Positions 16,004 through 25,573 are shown, counted from the stretch's first letter. The stretch: 64,000 bases of DNA from Paracoccaceae bacterium (GCA_020425085.1 JAGQRW010000001.1:124001-188000), one strand, 5' to 3'. Made by a program: numbers and translations. Notes: generated from the letters alone by a model not told the origin.

Positions 16004-17221
16004 TTACGGGCGCGCCAGTGCCGCCACCAGTTCTACATGCGGCGACCAACGAAACTGATCGACCACCTGCACCCAGTCAATCCGAAAACCACCGTTGATC
16101 AGTATCGCCGCATCGCGGGCAAAGGTGACCGGGTTGCAGGAAACCAATGCCAGCCGCCTGACACCGCTTTCCACCAGTTGTTCGACCTGCGCCTTGCACC
16201 CGGCGCGGGGCGGGTCCAGAACCACGGCCGCGAATTTGCCGAGTTCGGATGGCAATAACGGGCGGCGAAACAGATCACGAATCTCGGTTTCCACCGGCTT
16301 CAATCCCGGCGCATTGCGCCAACCGCGATCAAGGGCGGCCAAAGCGGCAGCATCGCTTTCGACTGCAAAAACCTCGGCACGTTCGGCCAGTGGCAGGCTG
16401 AAGGTGCCGGAACCTGCAAACAGATCGGCAATCTTCTTGGCATCGCCAACTGCTTCGGCTACCGCCGCTACCAGTGCCGCTTCACCCTCACTGGTGGCTT
16501 GCAGGAAACCGCCTTGGGGTGGCACCACGCGGGCACGGCCAAAAATCTGCACCGGCGATACAATCGCCGCCACGACTTCGCCGTTCCAGCTTAGCCTTGC
16601 CAGTTTATGGCGTTGCGCCAATGTGCCAAGTTCGGCCAAAAGCGGGCCGTCGGCGGGTTTGGCGTCCGTGACATTGATATCCAGCCCAGCCTCGGACCGG
16701 GTGACAGCCAGCGATAATTCCCCCTTGCGGGTGGCACCGATGCGGGTCAGTTCCGCCAGTATCGGCTGGGCCGCCATAAGGTCAGGATGCAATAGGGTGC
16801 AGAACGGAATTGCCATGATCTGATCAGAAGCGCGACCATGAAACCCGACCAGCACCGCCTTTTTGGTGCGCCGCGCCGCAAAGGTCGCCCGCCTGCGCGA
16901 GCGTGGAGGCGAGGTGATGATCGGGCGAAACACCCCCTCCAGCCCCTGCCCTACAAGCGCCATGCGCACCATTTCGGTTTTCCAACCCGCCACGAAATCA
17001 TCCGAGGCATGTTGCAGCGAACAGCCGCCACAGGTGCGAAAATGCGGGCAAGGTGCCTTGATACGATCATCCGATGGGGTAAGAATGCGGGCATTCAGAG
17101 ACTGGTCATCCAAAACCTCAACCTCCTCCCCCGGCAGGGTGAACGGCAAATAGATATCGCCGTCCGGCCCTTCGGCAATGCCGGTGCCGTGATGGCCGAG
17201 CCGTCTTACCTTCAGTTTCAT
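16004..17221 (-). CDS. TrmA/RlmD-family RNA (uracil-5)-methyltransferase
   Basis: A 405-residue SAM-dependent methyltransferase for a uridine in tRNA or rRNA. It has an N-terminal TRAM-like region (about 1-50) and an iron-sulfur cysteine cluster CPHFRTCGGCSLQH (about 58-71, with a further Cys near 143). The SAM motif is ADLFAGSGTFSLPLA, followed by VVLDPPRAGC, and the catalytic Cys is in LVSCNPVTFARD. The cysteine cluster favours an RlmC/RlmD-like enzyme, but which uridine is modified cannot be read. Its ATG overlaps the stop of the upstream ABC transporter gene (ATGA). Confidence 0.88.
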   Translation of the reverse strand: MKLKVRRLGHHGTGIAEGPDGDIYLPFTLPGEEVEVLDDQSLNARILTPSDDRIKAPCPHFRTCGGCSLQHASDDFVAGWKTEMVRMALVGQGLEGVFRPIITSPPRSRRRATFAARRTKKAVLVGFHGRASDQIMAIPFCTLLHPDLMAAQPILAELTRIGATRKGELSLAVTRSEAGLDINVTDAKPADGPLLAELGTLAQRHKLARLSWNGEVVAAIVSPVQIFGRARVVPPQGGFLQATSEGEAALVAAVAEAVGDAKKIADLFAGSGTFSLPLAERAEVFAVESDAAALAALDRGWRNAPGLKPVETEIRDLFRRPLLPSELGKFAAVVLDPPRAGCKAQVEQLVESGVRRLALVSCNPVTFARDAAILINGGFRIDWVQVVDQFRWSPHVELVAALARP

Positions 17222-19065
17222 TCCGCAACCTCGCGGATACCGATAAAGCCACCGGATTGCCGGTTCCAGAACCGCGCATAAAGCCCATCAAGCGCCAGCA
17301 ATTCGCCATGAGTCCCTTGTTCGATCACCCGCCCGTCATCCAGCACCACGATCCGGTCCATATGCGCGATGGTGGAAAGGCGATGCGCGATGGCGATCAC
17401 CGTCTTGCCCTCCATCACACCATAAAGGGTTTCCTGAATCGCCGCCTCGACCTCGCTGTCAAGCGCCGATGTCGCCTCATCCAGCACCAGAATCGGTGCG
17501 TTCTTGAGGATCACCCGCGACAACGCCACCCGCTGCCGCTGCCCGCCCGACAGTTTCACGCCGCGTTCACCGACAAAGGCATCATAACCACAGCGGCCCT
17601 TGGGATCGACCAGACCAAGGATGAAATCATGCGCCTCGGCGCGGCGCGCTGCCCTGATCATCTGCTGATCCGTGGCATCCGGGCGACCGTATAACAGGTT
17701 GTCGCGGATCGAGCGGTGTAAAAGTGAGCTGTCTTGAGTGACCATACCAATCTGGCGACGCAGCGAATCCTGGGTGACCTCGCGGATGTCTTGTCCGTCG
17801 ATCCTGATCACCCCGCCTTCGACATCGTGAAACCGCAGCAGCAGGTTCACCAGCGTCGATTTCCCGGCCCCTGATCGCCCGACGATGCCAACCTTTTCTC
17901 CACCCCGGATTGACAGCGAGATCCGGTCAAGCCCGCCACTGCCCTTGCCATAGTGATGACTGACGTGATCCAGTTCGATCCGGCAATTGGTGATCTGCAA
18001 ATCGGATGCGTTCCTGGCATCGCCAAGGGCAATCGGCTGGGCGATGGTCTGCATCCCTTCTGCCACAACCCCCAGATTCTGAAACAGTGACGACAGCGAC
18101 CACATGATCCAGCCGGTCATCGCGTTCAGTCTGAGTGTCAGCGCCGAGGCTGCTGCAACGGTGCCGATCGTCGATGTCCCCTGCCGCCACATCAGGATGG
18201 CCCAGCCGACCACCGCAACGATCAAAAAACCGTTGATCAGGGTAAGCCCCAGTTCCATCAAGGTGATCAGGCGCATCTGCCGCGCGAAAGCGGTGCGTGC
18301 AGTGTCTATTGCCTCCAGCGCATAATCCTCTTCACGGCGGCCATGGGCGAACAGTTTCACCGACTGGATATTGGTGTAGCTGTCAACAATGCGGCCGTTG
18401 ATTTCCGAGCGGGCATCGGAAAATGCCCTGGCTGCTGCTCCAACGCGCGGAATCGTCCAGCGCACCAGCACGACATAGAATAACAACCAGATCAGCAAGG
18501 GAACCGCCAACCGGGGATCGGTATCCGCCAACAACCACAATGCTCCGATCAGATAAATGACCGCATAGACCACGGCATCAAGTATCTGATATATCGCTTC
18601 CCCCGCCGCCGGGGCGGTCTGCATGATGCGATTGGCGATGCGCCCGGCAAAATCGTTCTCGAACCAGCCAACCGATTGGCGCAGTACATGCCGGTGACTG
18701 CGCCAGCGGATCAGGGTGCCAAAATTCGGCATCAAGGACTGGTTCATAAGCGCCGCATCCAGCACCTGTATCACCGGCCGGATCAGCAAAACGAACCCCG
18801 CCACCAGCAACAGCGTCCAGCCATATTCGGCAAACACCTGATCGGGTGACGTGTTGTTGAGCATATCGACAACGTAACCGGCGAAATAGATCAGCAACAC
18901 TTCGATGGTGCCGACAAACGCGGTTGTAACGACGATTGCCAGCAAAAGTTTGCGAAAGGGCCTGAGGTATACGGTCAGAAACCTGAACAACCCTGACGGC
19001 GGCACATCGGTGTCGTCATATGGGGTATAAGGGTCCACAAGACCTTCAAAGAATCTAAACATCAC
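17218..19065 (-). CDS. ABC exporter, fused permease and ATPase
   Basis: A 615-residue half-transporter of the multidrug/lipid export type. The transmembrane domain (about 40-335) has six hydrophobic segments. The nucleotide-binding domain (about 360-600) has Walker A GRSGAGKST, Q-loop MVTQDSSLLH, signature LSGGQRQRVALSR and Walker B ILVLDEATSALD. Such proteins work as dimers and pump hydrophobic compounds out of the cell. The substrate is not evident. It is coupled to the RNA methyltransferase by a 4 nt overlap, which probably reflects shared transcription more than function. Confidence 0.92.
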   Translation of the reverse strand: MMFRFFEGLVDPYTPYDDTDVPPSGLFRFLTVYLRPFRKLLLAIVVTTAFVGTIEVLLIYFAGYVVDMLNNTSPDQVFAEYGWTLLLVAGFVLLIRPVIQVLDAALMNQSLMPNFGTLIRWRSHRHVLRQSVGWFENDFAGRIANRIMQTAPAAGEAIYQILDAVVYAVIYLIGALWLLADTDPRLAVPLLIWLLFYVVLVRWTIPRVGAAARAFSDARSEINGRIVDSYTNIQSVKLFAHGRREEDYALEAIDTARTAFARQMRLITLMELGLTLINGFLIVAVVGWAILMWRQGTSTIGTVAAASALTLRLNAMTGWIMWSLSSLFQNLGVVAEGMQTIAQPIALGDARNASDLQITNCRIELDHVSHHYGKGSGGLDRISLSIRGGEKVGIVGRSGAGKSTLVNLLLRFHDVEGGVIRIDGQDIREVTQDSLRRQIGMVTQDSSLLHRSIRDNLLYGRPDATDQQMIRAARRAEAHDFILGLVDPKGRCGYDAFVGERGVKLSGGQRQRVALSRVILKNAPILVLDEATSALDSEVEAAIQETLYGVMEGKTVIAIAHRLSTIAHMDRIVVLDDGRVIEQGTHGELLALDGLYARFWNRQSGGFIGIREVAE

Positions 19066-19183
19066 CTTGGCCTTTGGTTGCCGGTCTGAAAGTCGAACAG
19101 AGAAACATCATCCAACACAGAAGGACAAGTCGCAACCCTGGCGCGGGTTCAGCGTTGGATCAAGACAACCACCTTCAAGGTCG

Positions 19184-20332
19184 TCAGGCCAGCAGTTCGG
19201 CTCTGGTCAACGTAAAACCCGAATCGATCCAGCGTTTTTCCAGCGACTTCAGCTTGGCACCCAGCGCCGCACCCTGATAGCGGTCCATCAGATCGGCGGC
19301 GCGCACGGGAAACTGTCTGTCTGCCGCGATTTTGGCCGCCTCTGCAAGGTCTGACGGCAGGCCAGCGCACTGCATCGCCGCGCGCAACAACACCACATCG
19401 CGCGCAGTGTCAGCACCGTGTCGATAGGCCAGTTCCGCCAAGCCTTTGCCGGAACCGATTTCGGTCAGATATAGTTGCAACCGCTTCTGATCGGCACGGC
19501 TGAGGCGCAGGTTTGTTGCTTGATCCTGCCCGCCCAGCACCGCCAGTCTCCGGATGTTATCAGGCTGGGTCGCGGTTTCACCCTCAAGATGCACCAGCAC
19601 CGCCAGAGCCGCTGCATCGGCACCGGGCAGAATTCGCGCAAGGATGCCCGAGCGCCCCATCACCGCAACGCTTGGTGCCGGGTCAGGGGCAGATAACAGT
19701 TTGCCGAATTCGGCACCGATCCGCTCTTTTGACAGGAGTTCAAGTCCCTCGGCCTCTGCTGCACAGGCTGCCAGCGCGTCGGCATCGAACCCGCCATCAG
19801 GGTCGCCATACCAGGCATGAAATCGAAAGAACCTGAGGATCCGCAGGTAATCCTCGCGGATGCGTTCATTGGCATCGTCGATGAATCTGACCCGCTGCGC
19901 CCTGATATCCGCCAGCCCGCCCAGCGGGTCGATCACTGTGCCATCGGCGCGTGCATAAAGCGCATTCATGGTGAAATCGCGCCGACGCGCGTCTTCAGAC
20001 AAGGTATCGGCAAACGCCACCACCGCCCGCCGCCCGTCGGTTTTGATATCCTTGCGAAAGGTCGTCACCTCGAACCCGGTACCGCCGCAAACAAGGGTAA
20101 TCGTGCCATGTTCGATACCGGTCGGAACCGCCGCCAGACCGGCCTTTTTTGCCAGGGTCAAAACCTGATCGGGCCGCGCATTGGTGGCAAAATCCACGTC
20201 CTGAACCGGCATGCCAAGAATTTCGTTGCGAACGCAGCCGCCGACCGCAAACGCCTGAAATCCGCCACCTTCCAGCAATGCAAACACCGCCTGCGCCGCC
20301 GGATCATGCAGCCATGCACCGCTGACCTTCAT
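19184..20332 (-). CDS. cca: CCA tRNA nucleotidyltransferase / poly(A) polymerase family
   Basis: A 382-residue class II nucleotidyltransferase that builds or repairs the 3' CCA end of tRNA. Motif A is FAVGGCVRNEILG with the metal-binding VDFATNA. RRRDFTMNALY and the RNA-binding IREDYLRILRFFRF are also present. The C-terminal half is helical. I start at the ATG at 20332 (MKVSGAWLHD), which overlaps the Nudix gene stop (ATGA); an open frame extends 105 nt further into that gene without family support. The poly(A) polymerase alternative is unlikely given the context with Nudix in alphaproteobacteria. Confidence 0.9.
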   Translation of the reverse strand: MKVSGAWLHDPAAQAVFALLEGGGFQAFAVGGCVRNEILGMPVQDVDFATNARPDQVLTLAKKAGLAAVPTGIEHGTITLVCGGTGFEVTTFRKDIKTDGRRAVVAFADTLSEDARRRDFTMNALYARADGTVIDPLGGLADIRAQRVRFIDDANERIREDYLRILRFFRFHAWYGDPDGGFDADALAACAAEAEGLELLSKERIGAEFGKLLSAPDPAPSVAVMGRSGILARILPGADAAALAVLVHLEGETATQPDNIRRLAVLGGQDQATNLRLSRADQKRLQLYLTEIGSGKGLAELAYRHGADTARDVVLLRAAMQCAGLPSDLAEAAKIAADRQFPVRAADLMDRYQGAALGAKLKSLEKRWIDSGFTLTRAELLA

Positions 20333-20943
20333 TTCGACAGCCTGACAGCCAGCCCCATCAGCATCCGCGCTGTCGCGCCCCAAATGTAATATGGCCCGTA
20401 GGGAATGGTATAATATCGCCGCTTGACCCCGCCCCAATACCGGCCCTCGACCAGGTAATTGCCAGGATCTGCCAGATATCCCAGCGGTACCTCGAACACC
20501 TCCTCGACCTCGCCCGCCTCGGGGCGTGGTTGAAATTGTTTTTCGATATGACCAACCACCGGCATCACCCGAAACGAGGTAATGGTCTGGTGAAACGGCA
20601 TGTGACCGAGAATGCGGACATTGCCGCGTTCAAGGCCGATCTCCTCCTCTGCCTCGCGCAGCGCCGTTGCGGTTTCATCGTTGTCACCGGGTTCGACCTT
20701 GCCACCGGGCAATGCTATCTGGCCCGGATGGTGCTTCAGATGAGATGCGCGTTTGGTAAGGATGATATTCAGCCCGTCGCGCCCTTCGGTCAGGCCGATC
20801 AGAACCGCCGCCGGGCGCAGGTTTACAGCGGGCGGCCACATTTCAATCGCCTCAGGATTGAGATCGAAATCGGATGAGCTTTCATGCCGACCCTCGGCAA
20901 TCACCCTTGCAACATCGTCAACGCTGTAAAACTTTGGTTTCAT
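20329..20943 (-). CDS. Nudix hydrolase, coenzyme A pyrophosphatase type
   Basis: A 204-residue Nudix protein. The box reads GGKVEPGDNDETATALREAE then EEIGL, preceded by the CoA-type signature LTKRASHLKHHPGQIALPGG (about 84-103). Members cleave CoA or its oxidised derivatives to phosphopantetheine and 3',5'-ADP. I start at the ATG at 20943 (MKPKFYSVDD); the longer frame upstream has no ribosome binding site. It forms a coupled pair with cca, an order seen in many Rhodobacterales. Confidence 0.88.
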   Translation of the reverse strand: MKPKFYSVDDVARVIAEGRHESSSDFDLNPEAIEMWPPAVNLRPAAVLIGLTEGRDGLNIILTKRASHLKHHPGQIALPGGKVEPGDNDETATALREAEEEIGLERGNVRILGHMPFHQTITSFRVMPVVGHIEKQFQPRPEAGEVEEVFEVPLGYLADPGNYLVEGRYWGGVKRRYYTIPYGPYYIWGATARMLMGLAVRLSK

Positions 20944-21004
20944 GCTACTGTCATGGCTCAGGCAGCTTACGCAAGCAAGGCCATAATAGGTTGGCTGATG
21001 CGAC

Positions 21005-21997
21005 CTAGATGTCGGGTTTTCTTGTCGCCTGAAAACCCAGGGTTTCCGGTGCAAATTCGTAATGCGCACCGCAGAACTGGCAGTCGGCGGTAACCATGCC
21101 ATTGTCCGTTGTCATCCTGGCAATATCCTTGGCGGAATATATCGACATGGTCTGCACCACCTTTTCCGGTCCGCAGGTACAGCCGAAACTGACCGGTTGG
21201 GCATCGAACACCCTTGGCTTTTCCTCGTGAAACAGTCGGTAAAGCAGGTCGGTAGCGGCAACGTTGGGGCCGACCAGTTCCATTTCCTCCACGGTATCAA
21301 GATGCAGGTTCACACGGTTCCAGTTCTCGCTGTCATCGCCGTGCAACAGATCACCAGCCGCCAAAAGACCACCTTCACCCGTGGCGTCACTGGCAAAGGG
21401 CGAGGCTTTTGGCATGTGCTGGATCATCACGCCACCGGCGCGCCATCGTTCGTTCTGGCCGGGTTCGCGGGACTTGCCCATGGCGATGGCAAAGCGAGTT
21501 GGCAACTGTTCGGACTGGGCGAAATATGTTGTCGCACAGGCCGCCAGCGTACCACCAGCCAAAGGCGTGATGCCCTGATAGGGGGTTGTGCCGACTCCCT
21601 GGTCGATGATGATGGCAAACATGCCCTGACCGATCATCGAAAATGGCGCGCCATTTGCGCTGGCCACCCCATCGGCATCAAAACTGGCATAAGCACGAAT
21701 TCGCGCTGGTTTGCCATCATCCGTCGGCCCGAAATAATCCGTGGCAATCAGCCTCAAAGGGCCGCTGCCCCTTATCTGCAACGACAGCTTCCAGCGCAAC
21801 TTGATGGTTTGACCGATCAACGCTGTCAGAATCGCCGCCTCGGCCACCATGGCTTCTACCGCGGCGGGATAGTTGTGCTGTTCAAGGATTGCATCCAGCA
21901 CCCCGTCAAGCCGCGCCACCCGACCGCGCACATCGGCATTGTCCAACTGAAAGGGCAGAACATTGTCATCCCAGGCGATCTTGTTTGGCAGGTTCAT
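21005..21997 (-). CDS. hslO: Redox-regulated chaperone Hsp33
   Basis: A 330-residue cytoplasmic holdase that is switched on by oxidation. The C-terminal zinc switch has the four expected cysteines: FGCTCG and, about 30 residues later, CQFCGAHYEF. The N-terminal domain contains GTLAACATTYFAQSEQLPT, typical of Hsp33. I start at the ATG at 21997 (MNLPNKIAWDDNVLPFQLD). It is transcribed towards the Nudix-cca pair, 61 nt away, and diverges from another Nudix hydrolase at 22088. Confidence 0.94.
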   Translation of the reverse strand: MNLPNKIAWDDNVLPFQLDNADVRGRVARLDGVLDAILEQHNYPAAVEAMVAEAAILTALIGQTIKLRWKLSLQIRGSGPLRLIATDYFGPTDDGKPARIRAYASFDADGVASANGAPFSMIGQGMFAIIIDQGVGTTPYQGITPLAGGTLAACATTYFAQSEQLPTRFAIAMGKSREPGQNERWRAGGVMIQHMPKASPFASDATGEGGLLAAGDLLHGDDSENWNRVNLHLDTVEEMELVGPNVAATDLLYRLFHEEKPRVFDAQPVSFGCTCGPEKVVQTMSIYSAKDIARMTTDNGMVTADCQFCGAHYEFAPETLGFQATRKPDI

Positions 21998-22087
21998 GGT
22001 GGCTGGCCTTCCTTGACGTTCCCGGCGTTCCCATAGACAAGTTGGCCCGGCAAGGCAATTCAAGCCTTGATGGTTGGAAATGCGTTG

Positions 22088-22552
22088 ATGATACCCCGAT
22101 TTGATGAGCCGCGCAAAAAAGACCTACGTTATACCCACCGCCCTGGTGCCTACGGCATCCTGGTACAGGGGGATATGGCGCTGCTGACCTTTCAGTCAGA
22201 GCCTGAACCGGAATTCCAGCTTCCCGGCGGCGGCATTGAGGCCGGCGAGTCGCCCATTGCTGCCCTGCACCGCGAAGTGGCCGAGGAAACCGGCTGGGGC
22301 ATCCGCATATTGCGGCGGCTTGGGGCGTTTCAGCGGTTTACCTACATGCCGGATTACCACCTATGGGCGCAAAAGGTCTGCCATATCTATCTGTGTCGCC
22401 CGACACGCATGAAGGGCAGCATTACCGAGCCCTATCACAGCGTTCACTGGGTGCCACTGACCAAGGCGGCGCACATCCTCGGTAATGGCGGAGACCGACA
22501 TTTCGTGCAGCAATACCTTGATCGGCATAACCGCAGGCGAACACGCCCCTGA
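22088..22552 (+). CDS. Nudix hydrolase (unassigned substrate)
   Basis: A 154-residue Nudix protein with the box GGGIEAGESPIAALHREVAE then ETGW. A small barrel domain surrounds it, with RFTYMPDYHLWAQKVCHIYLC before the last strands. The substrate cannot be predicted. I use the ATG at 22088 (MIPRFDEP); in-frame starts at 22067 (TTG), 22070 (ATG) and 22085 (TTG) are also possible and none has a strong ribosome binding site. It is convergent with the PP2C-type gene, only 3 nt separating the stops. Confidence 0.85.
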   Translation: MIPRFDEPRKKDLRYTHRPGAYGILVQGDMALLTFQSEPEPEFQLPGGGIEAGESPIAALHREVAEETGWGIRILRRLGAFQRFTYMPDYHLWAQKVCHIYLCRPTRMKGSITEPYHSVHWVPLTKAAHILGNGGDRHFVQQYLDRHNRRRTRP

Positions 22553-22555
22553 CCT

Positions 22556-23869
22556 TCAGCCGGGTGGTTCTGCCGCACCGTGATATTCCAACAGCACCGC
22601 CGACAGATCATCGCCAACTTCGTCACTGCCGACAAATGTCCTTGTATCCCTGACCAGTCCGGCCAGCAGGTCCGGCCCGCGCGCATTGGCGTGGCAGACA
22701 AGCATCTGGCCCAGACCAGACTCATCCAGAAATGCGCCTTGGTCACCTTCGGCCTCGGTGAAACCGTCCGAGCAGATCAGCATCCTTTCGCCCGGTTGCA
22801 GATAAAATTCAAAGGCCTGATAGCCTGCATCGGGCAACAGGCCGACCGGCATCCCGCCCGGTCCGATGAATTCAACCGAGCCATCCCGGCGCAGGATCGC
22901 CGGGTGCGGATGCCCGGCCTGCACCGCCCTGACCCGTCCGGTTCCAAGGTCGATATCGGCCAGCAACAAGGTAAGGTAAAGGTCAGTGTCGAATTCCTCC
23001 AGCATCCGGCTATTAAGCAATAGTGCCACCTGTTCAGGTGGGCGCGGGCGGAATAGGCCATCACCATGCTGCTCCATCGCGATATTGTAGGCTGGATTGG
23101 TCGCACCCAGATACCCTGCCAGCCGGGCAGTCATCAGCGCCGAACTGACGCCGTGGCCCGAAACGTCAAAGGCAAACAGGCCAAGCCGGTCCACGTCGCC
23201 ATAGCAAAGCCCGATCATATCGCCGCCGACATGGCCGCTGGATTGCAGCAGAAACGAAACCTCAGCCTGACCAAAGTTGATTACGCTGGCGGGAACCAGC
23301 GATTGCTGAAGTTTCCTGGCCTCGGCCAGATCACGGTCGATCGCCTGATAAAGCGTTTTAATCTTGGACAAGGAGCGGCTGATCGAGCGGTTCTTTTCCA
23401 TCAGTTCCCGCTGCATTCCAATCAGCCGTTCACCGGCATGCAGCCGCGCCCTGAGTTCGCCGGAATTCACCGGTTTAGTCAGAAAGTCATCGGCGCCTAC
23501 CTCCAGCCCTTCGGCGATTTCATCCTTGCTGTCTTTTGAGGTGAGCAAAATGAAATAGCCGTAATGCGCCTGTTTCAACGCACGCAATTCGCGGCAGAAC
23601 CGAAGCCCGTCCATTTCCGGCATCATCCAGTCGCTGAGGATGATATCCACCCGCGTCGATTTGCAGATTTCCAGCGCGTCGATACCGGATTCCGCCTCGA
23701 ACACTTCGTATCCCCAGGCGTCCAGGTTGCTGCCGAGGATGCGCCGCTGCAACTTGCTGTCATCGACAACAAGGATGGTTTTTGGTCGGGAGTCACCGCC
23801 GTCGGCGGTGATATTTACGACTTGTTCCAAACAGACCCCCCATTCGCGCCCTTGACCACGACATGACAA
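22556..23869 (-). CDS. Response regulator fused to a PP2C (SpoIIE-type) phosphatase
   Basis: A 437-residue two-domain protein. The receiver domain (about 30-150) has ILVVDDSK and the phosphoacceptor Asp in IILSDWMMPEMDG (about D80). A helical linker (about 160-195, EKNRSISRSLSKIKTLYQAI) follows. The PP2C domain (about 200-430) has FAFDVSGHGVSSALMTARLAGYLG and ICSDGFTEAEGDQG, which contain metal-binding Asp residues. The layout matches RsbU/RssB-like phosphatases that dephosphorylate anti-sigma antagonists after activation by phosphorylation. The ATG at 23869 has AAGG in front; a TTG at 23830 lies 5 nt behind a GGGGGG tract and is an alternative. A divergent Hpt gene lies 130 nt away. Confidence 0.88.
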   Translation of the reverse strand: MSCRGQGREWGVCLEQVVNITADGGDSRPKTILVVDDSKLQRRILGSNLDAWGYEVFEAESGIDALEICKSTRVDIILSDWMMPEMDGLRFCRELRALKQAHYGYFILLTSKDSKDEIAEGLEVGADDFLTKPVNSGELRARLHAGERLIGMQRELMEKNRSISRSLSKIKTLYQAIDRDLAEARKLQQSLVPASVINFGQAEVSFLLQSSGHVGGDMIGLCYGDVDRLGLFAFDVSGHGVSSALMTARLAGYLGATNPAYNIAMEQHGDGLFRPRPPEQVALLLNSRMLEEFDTDLYLTLLLADIDLGTGRVRAVQAGHPHPAILRRDGSVEFIGPGGMPVGLLPDAGYQAFEFYLQPGERMLICSDGFTEAEGDQGAFLDESGLGQMLVCHANARGPDLLAGLVRDTRTFVGSDEVGDDLSAVLLEYHGAAEPPG

Positions 23870-23999
23870 CCTTGGCCGGTCGGGATTAACACCGGGTGAA
23901 CATTCGCATTTGACCTATTTGGCACCTGGCTCCAGAGGATTTGTTAACCAGCCGGTACTAGTGTCGCATTCGGGGGCCCGGTATGAGGCGGAGGAAGCG

Positions 24000-24371
24000 A
24001 TGATAAACTGGGCACGGGTAAAGGAACTGGAATCAGATGTCGGGGCGGACGCCTTTGGTGAAGTGGTGGAACTGTTTCTGGAGGAAGTGGAACAAGTGAC
24101 CAATGCCCTCAGGCAGGCCGCCGATGGCCGCGATCTGGCGTCGGACATGCATTTCCTCAAGGGTTCAGCCCTCAACCTCGGGTTTGACAGGCTGGCGCAA
24201 CTTTGCGCCGAAGGTGAAAGGCTGGCCACAACCGCAGAGGCCGACAAAGTCGGAATTGACGAAATCCTGTTGGTTTATGACGCATCGAAACGCGAATTTC
24301 TTGCGCAGGGCCCGAACGACTGTAATCAGATCAGGAACTGCGACAAGGCCTCGTTATCCGTAATGTCCTGA
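24000..24371 (+). CDS. Stand-alone Hpt histidine phosphotransfer protein
   Basis: A 123-residue helical protein with the Hpt signature DMHFLKGSALNLGF, whose His (about H51) should carry the phosphoryl group. The start at 24000 (MINWARVKELESDVG) follows GGAGGAAGC by 1-5 nt, while the open frame upstream has no such site. It diverges from the response-regulator/phosphatase gene, so the two probably form a phosphorelay whose kinase is encoded elsewhere. The last 46 nt overlap the 3' end of the convergent ilvA gene, so the C-terminal 15 residues are encoded opposite ilvA and may be dispensable. Confidence 0.88.
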   Translation: MINWARVKELESDVGADAFGEVVELFLEEVEQVTNALRQAADGRDLASDMHFLKGSALNLGFDRLAQLCAEGERLATTAEADKVGIDEILLVYDASKREFLAQGPNDCNQIRNCDKASLSVMS

Positions 24372-25573
24372 TAGGTCATGCCGGCCTGATCCATTCTGGC
24401 GCAGATGGCAGGGAAATCGGCGGGGTTTCGTGCCTCGATCCCGATCAGGACCGAGCCGAAATTGCGCGCTGATTTCTTCAGATATTCAAACCGGGTGATG
24501 TCGTCATCCGGCCCAAGAACGTCCAGAAACTCCTTCAATGCGCCGGGTCGCTGCGGAAACCGCAAGATGAAGTATTTCTTCCGCCCGGAAAACTTCAGCG
24601 CCCGTTCCTTGACTTCGGGCAGGCGTTCAAAATCAAAATTACCACCCGAGGCAATGCAAACTACCCGCTTGCCGGCAATTTCGGCACCCAGATCACGCAA
24701 GGCATCTATGGCCAGCGCACCCGCCGGTTCCAGAACCATACCTTCGATATTGAGAAGCTCCAGTATGGTCACACAGATGCGATCCTCAGGCGCCGACAGC
24801 ACCTTGGCCGGGTCGATATCTTTCAAAGCCTGAAAGGTCCGAACACCAATCCGCGCCACCGCTGCGCCATCTACGAAACTGTCAACCTTCGGCAGGGTCA
24901 CCGGGCCGCCAAGCGCCAACGCCGCCGCCAGACTGGCGCCACCCAGCGGCTCGATAAAACGAAACTCGGTTTTGGGCGACAAAGCATGCAGATAGGTCAC
25001 GACCCCGGCGGCCAACCCGCCACCGCCTACCGGCAGGATCACCATATCTATCGCCTCCGACATTTGTTGCAGAAGCTCCACCGCGACCGATGCCTGACCT
25101 TCAATCACGTCGTCGTCATCGAACGGCGACAAAAAAACCGCCTTTTCTGCCGCACAAAACGCCTGAGCCGATTTCAGCGTATCATCGAAATAGTCGCCGG
25201 TCAGCCTGATCTCGACCGCTTCACCGCCAAAAACCCGGGTCTTTTCGATCTTCTGCTCAGGTGTGGTGATCGGCATGAAAACCACGCCTTTGACACCAAA
25301 ATGCCTACAGACATAGGCAACCCCCTGCGCATGGTTCCCAGCCGAGGCACAGACGAACCGCACTTGTCCGGAATGGGCATCAAGATGCTTGCGGATCGCG
25401 TTGAAGGCACCGCGGATCTTGTAGGAACGCACCGGCGACAGGTCTTCGCGCTTGAGATAGATTTCGGCCCCATACCGCTTGGACAGATATTCGTTCTTCT
25501 GAAGTGGGGTTTCGGTAAACAGCTTTTGCATTTCATGTCTGGCGGCATTCGCTCCGGTTACAAAATCCGACAT
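24326..25573 (-). CDS. ilvA: Threonine ammonia-lyase
   Basis: A 415-residue PLP enzyme deaminating threonine to 2-oxobutanoate, the committed step to isoleucine. The PLP lysine is in SPVRSYKIRGAF, and the glycine-rich phosphate loop is LPVGGGGLAAGV. A single ACT-like regulatory segment (about 335-415, YFILRFPQRPGALKEFLDVLG) is at the C-terminus. I start at the ATG at 25573 (MSDFVTGANAARHEM); an upstream ATG adds 15 residues of no family character. It overlaps the Hpt gene tail to tail by 46 nt. argG diverges from it. Confidence 0.92.
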   Translation of the reverse strand: MSDFVTGANAARHEMQKLFTETPLQKNEYLSKRYGAEIYLKREDLSPVRSYKIRGAFNAIRKHLDAHSGQVRFVCASAGNHAQGVAYVCRHFGVKGVVFMPITTPEQKIEKTRVFGGEAVEIRLTGDYFDDTLKSAQAFCAAEKAVFLSPFDDDDVIEGQASVAVELLQQMSEAIDMVILPVGGGGLAAGVVTYLHALSPKTEFRFIEPLGGASLAAALALGGPVTLPKVDSFVDGAAVARIGVRTFQALKDIDPAKVLSAPEDRICVTILELLNIEGMVLEPAGALAIDALRDLGAEIAGKRVVCIASGGNFDFERLPEVKERALKFSGRKKYFILRFPQRPGALKEFLDVLGPDDDITRFEYLKKSARNFGSVLIGIEARNPADFPAICARMDQAGMTYQDITDNEALSQFLI

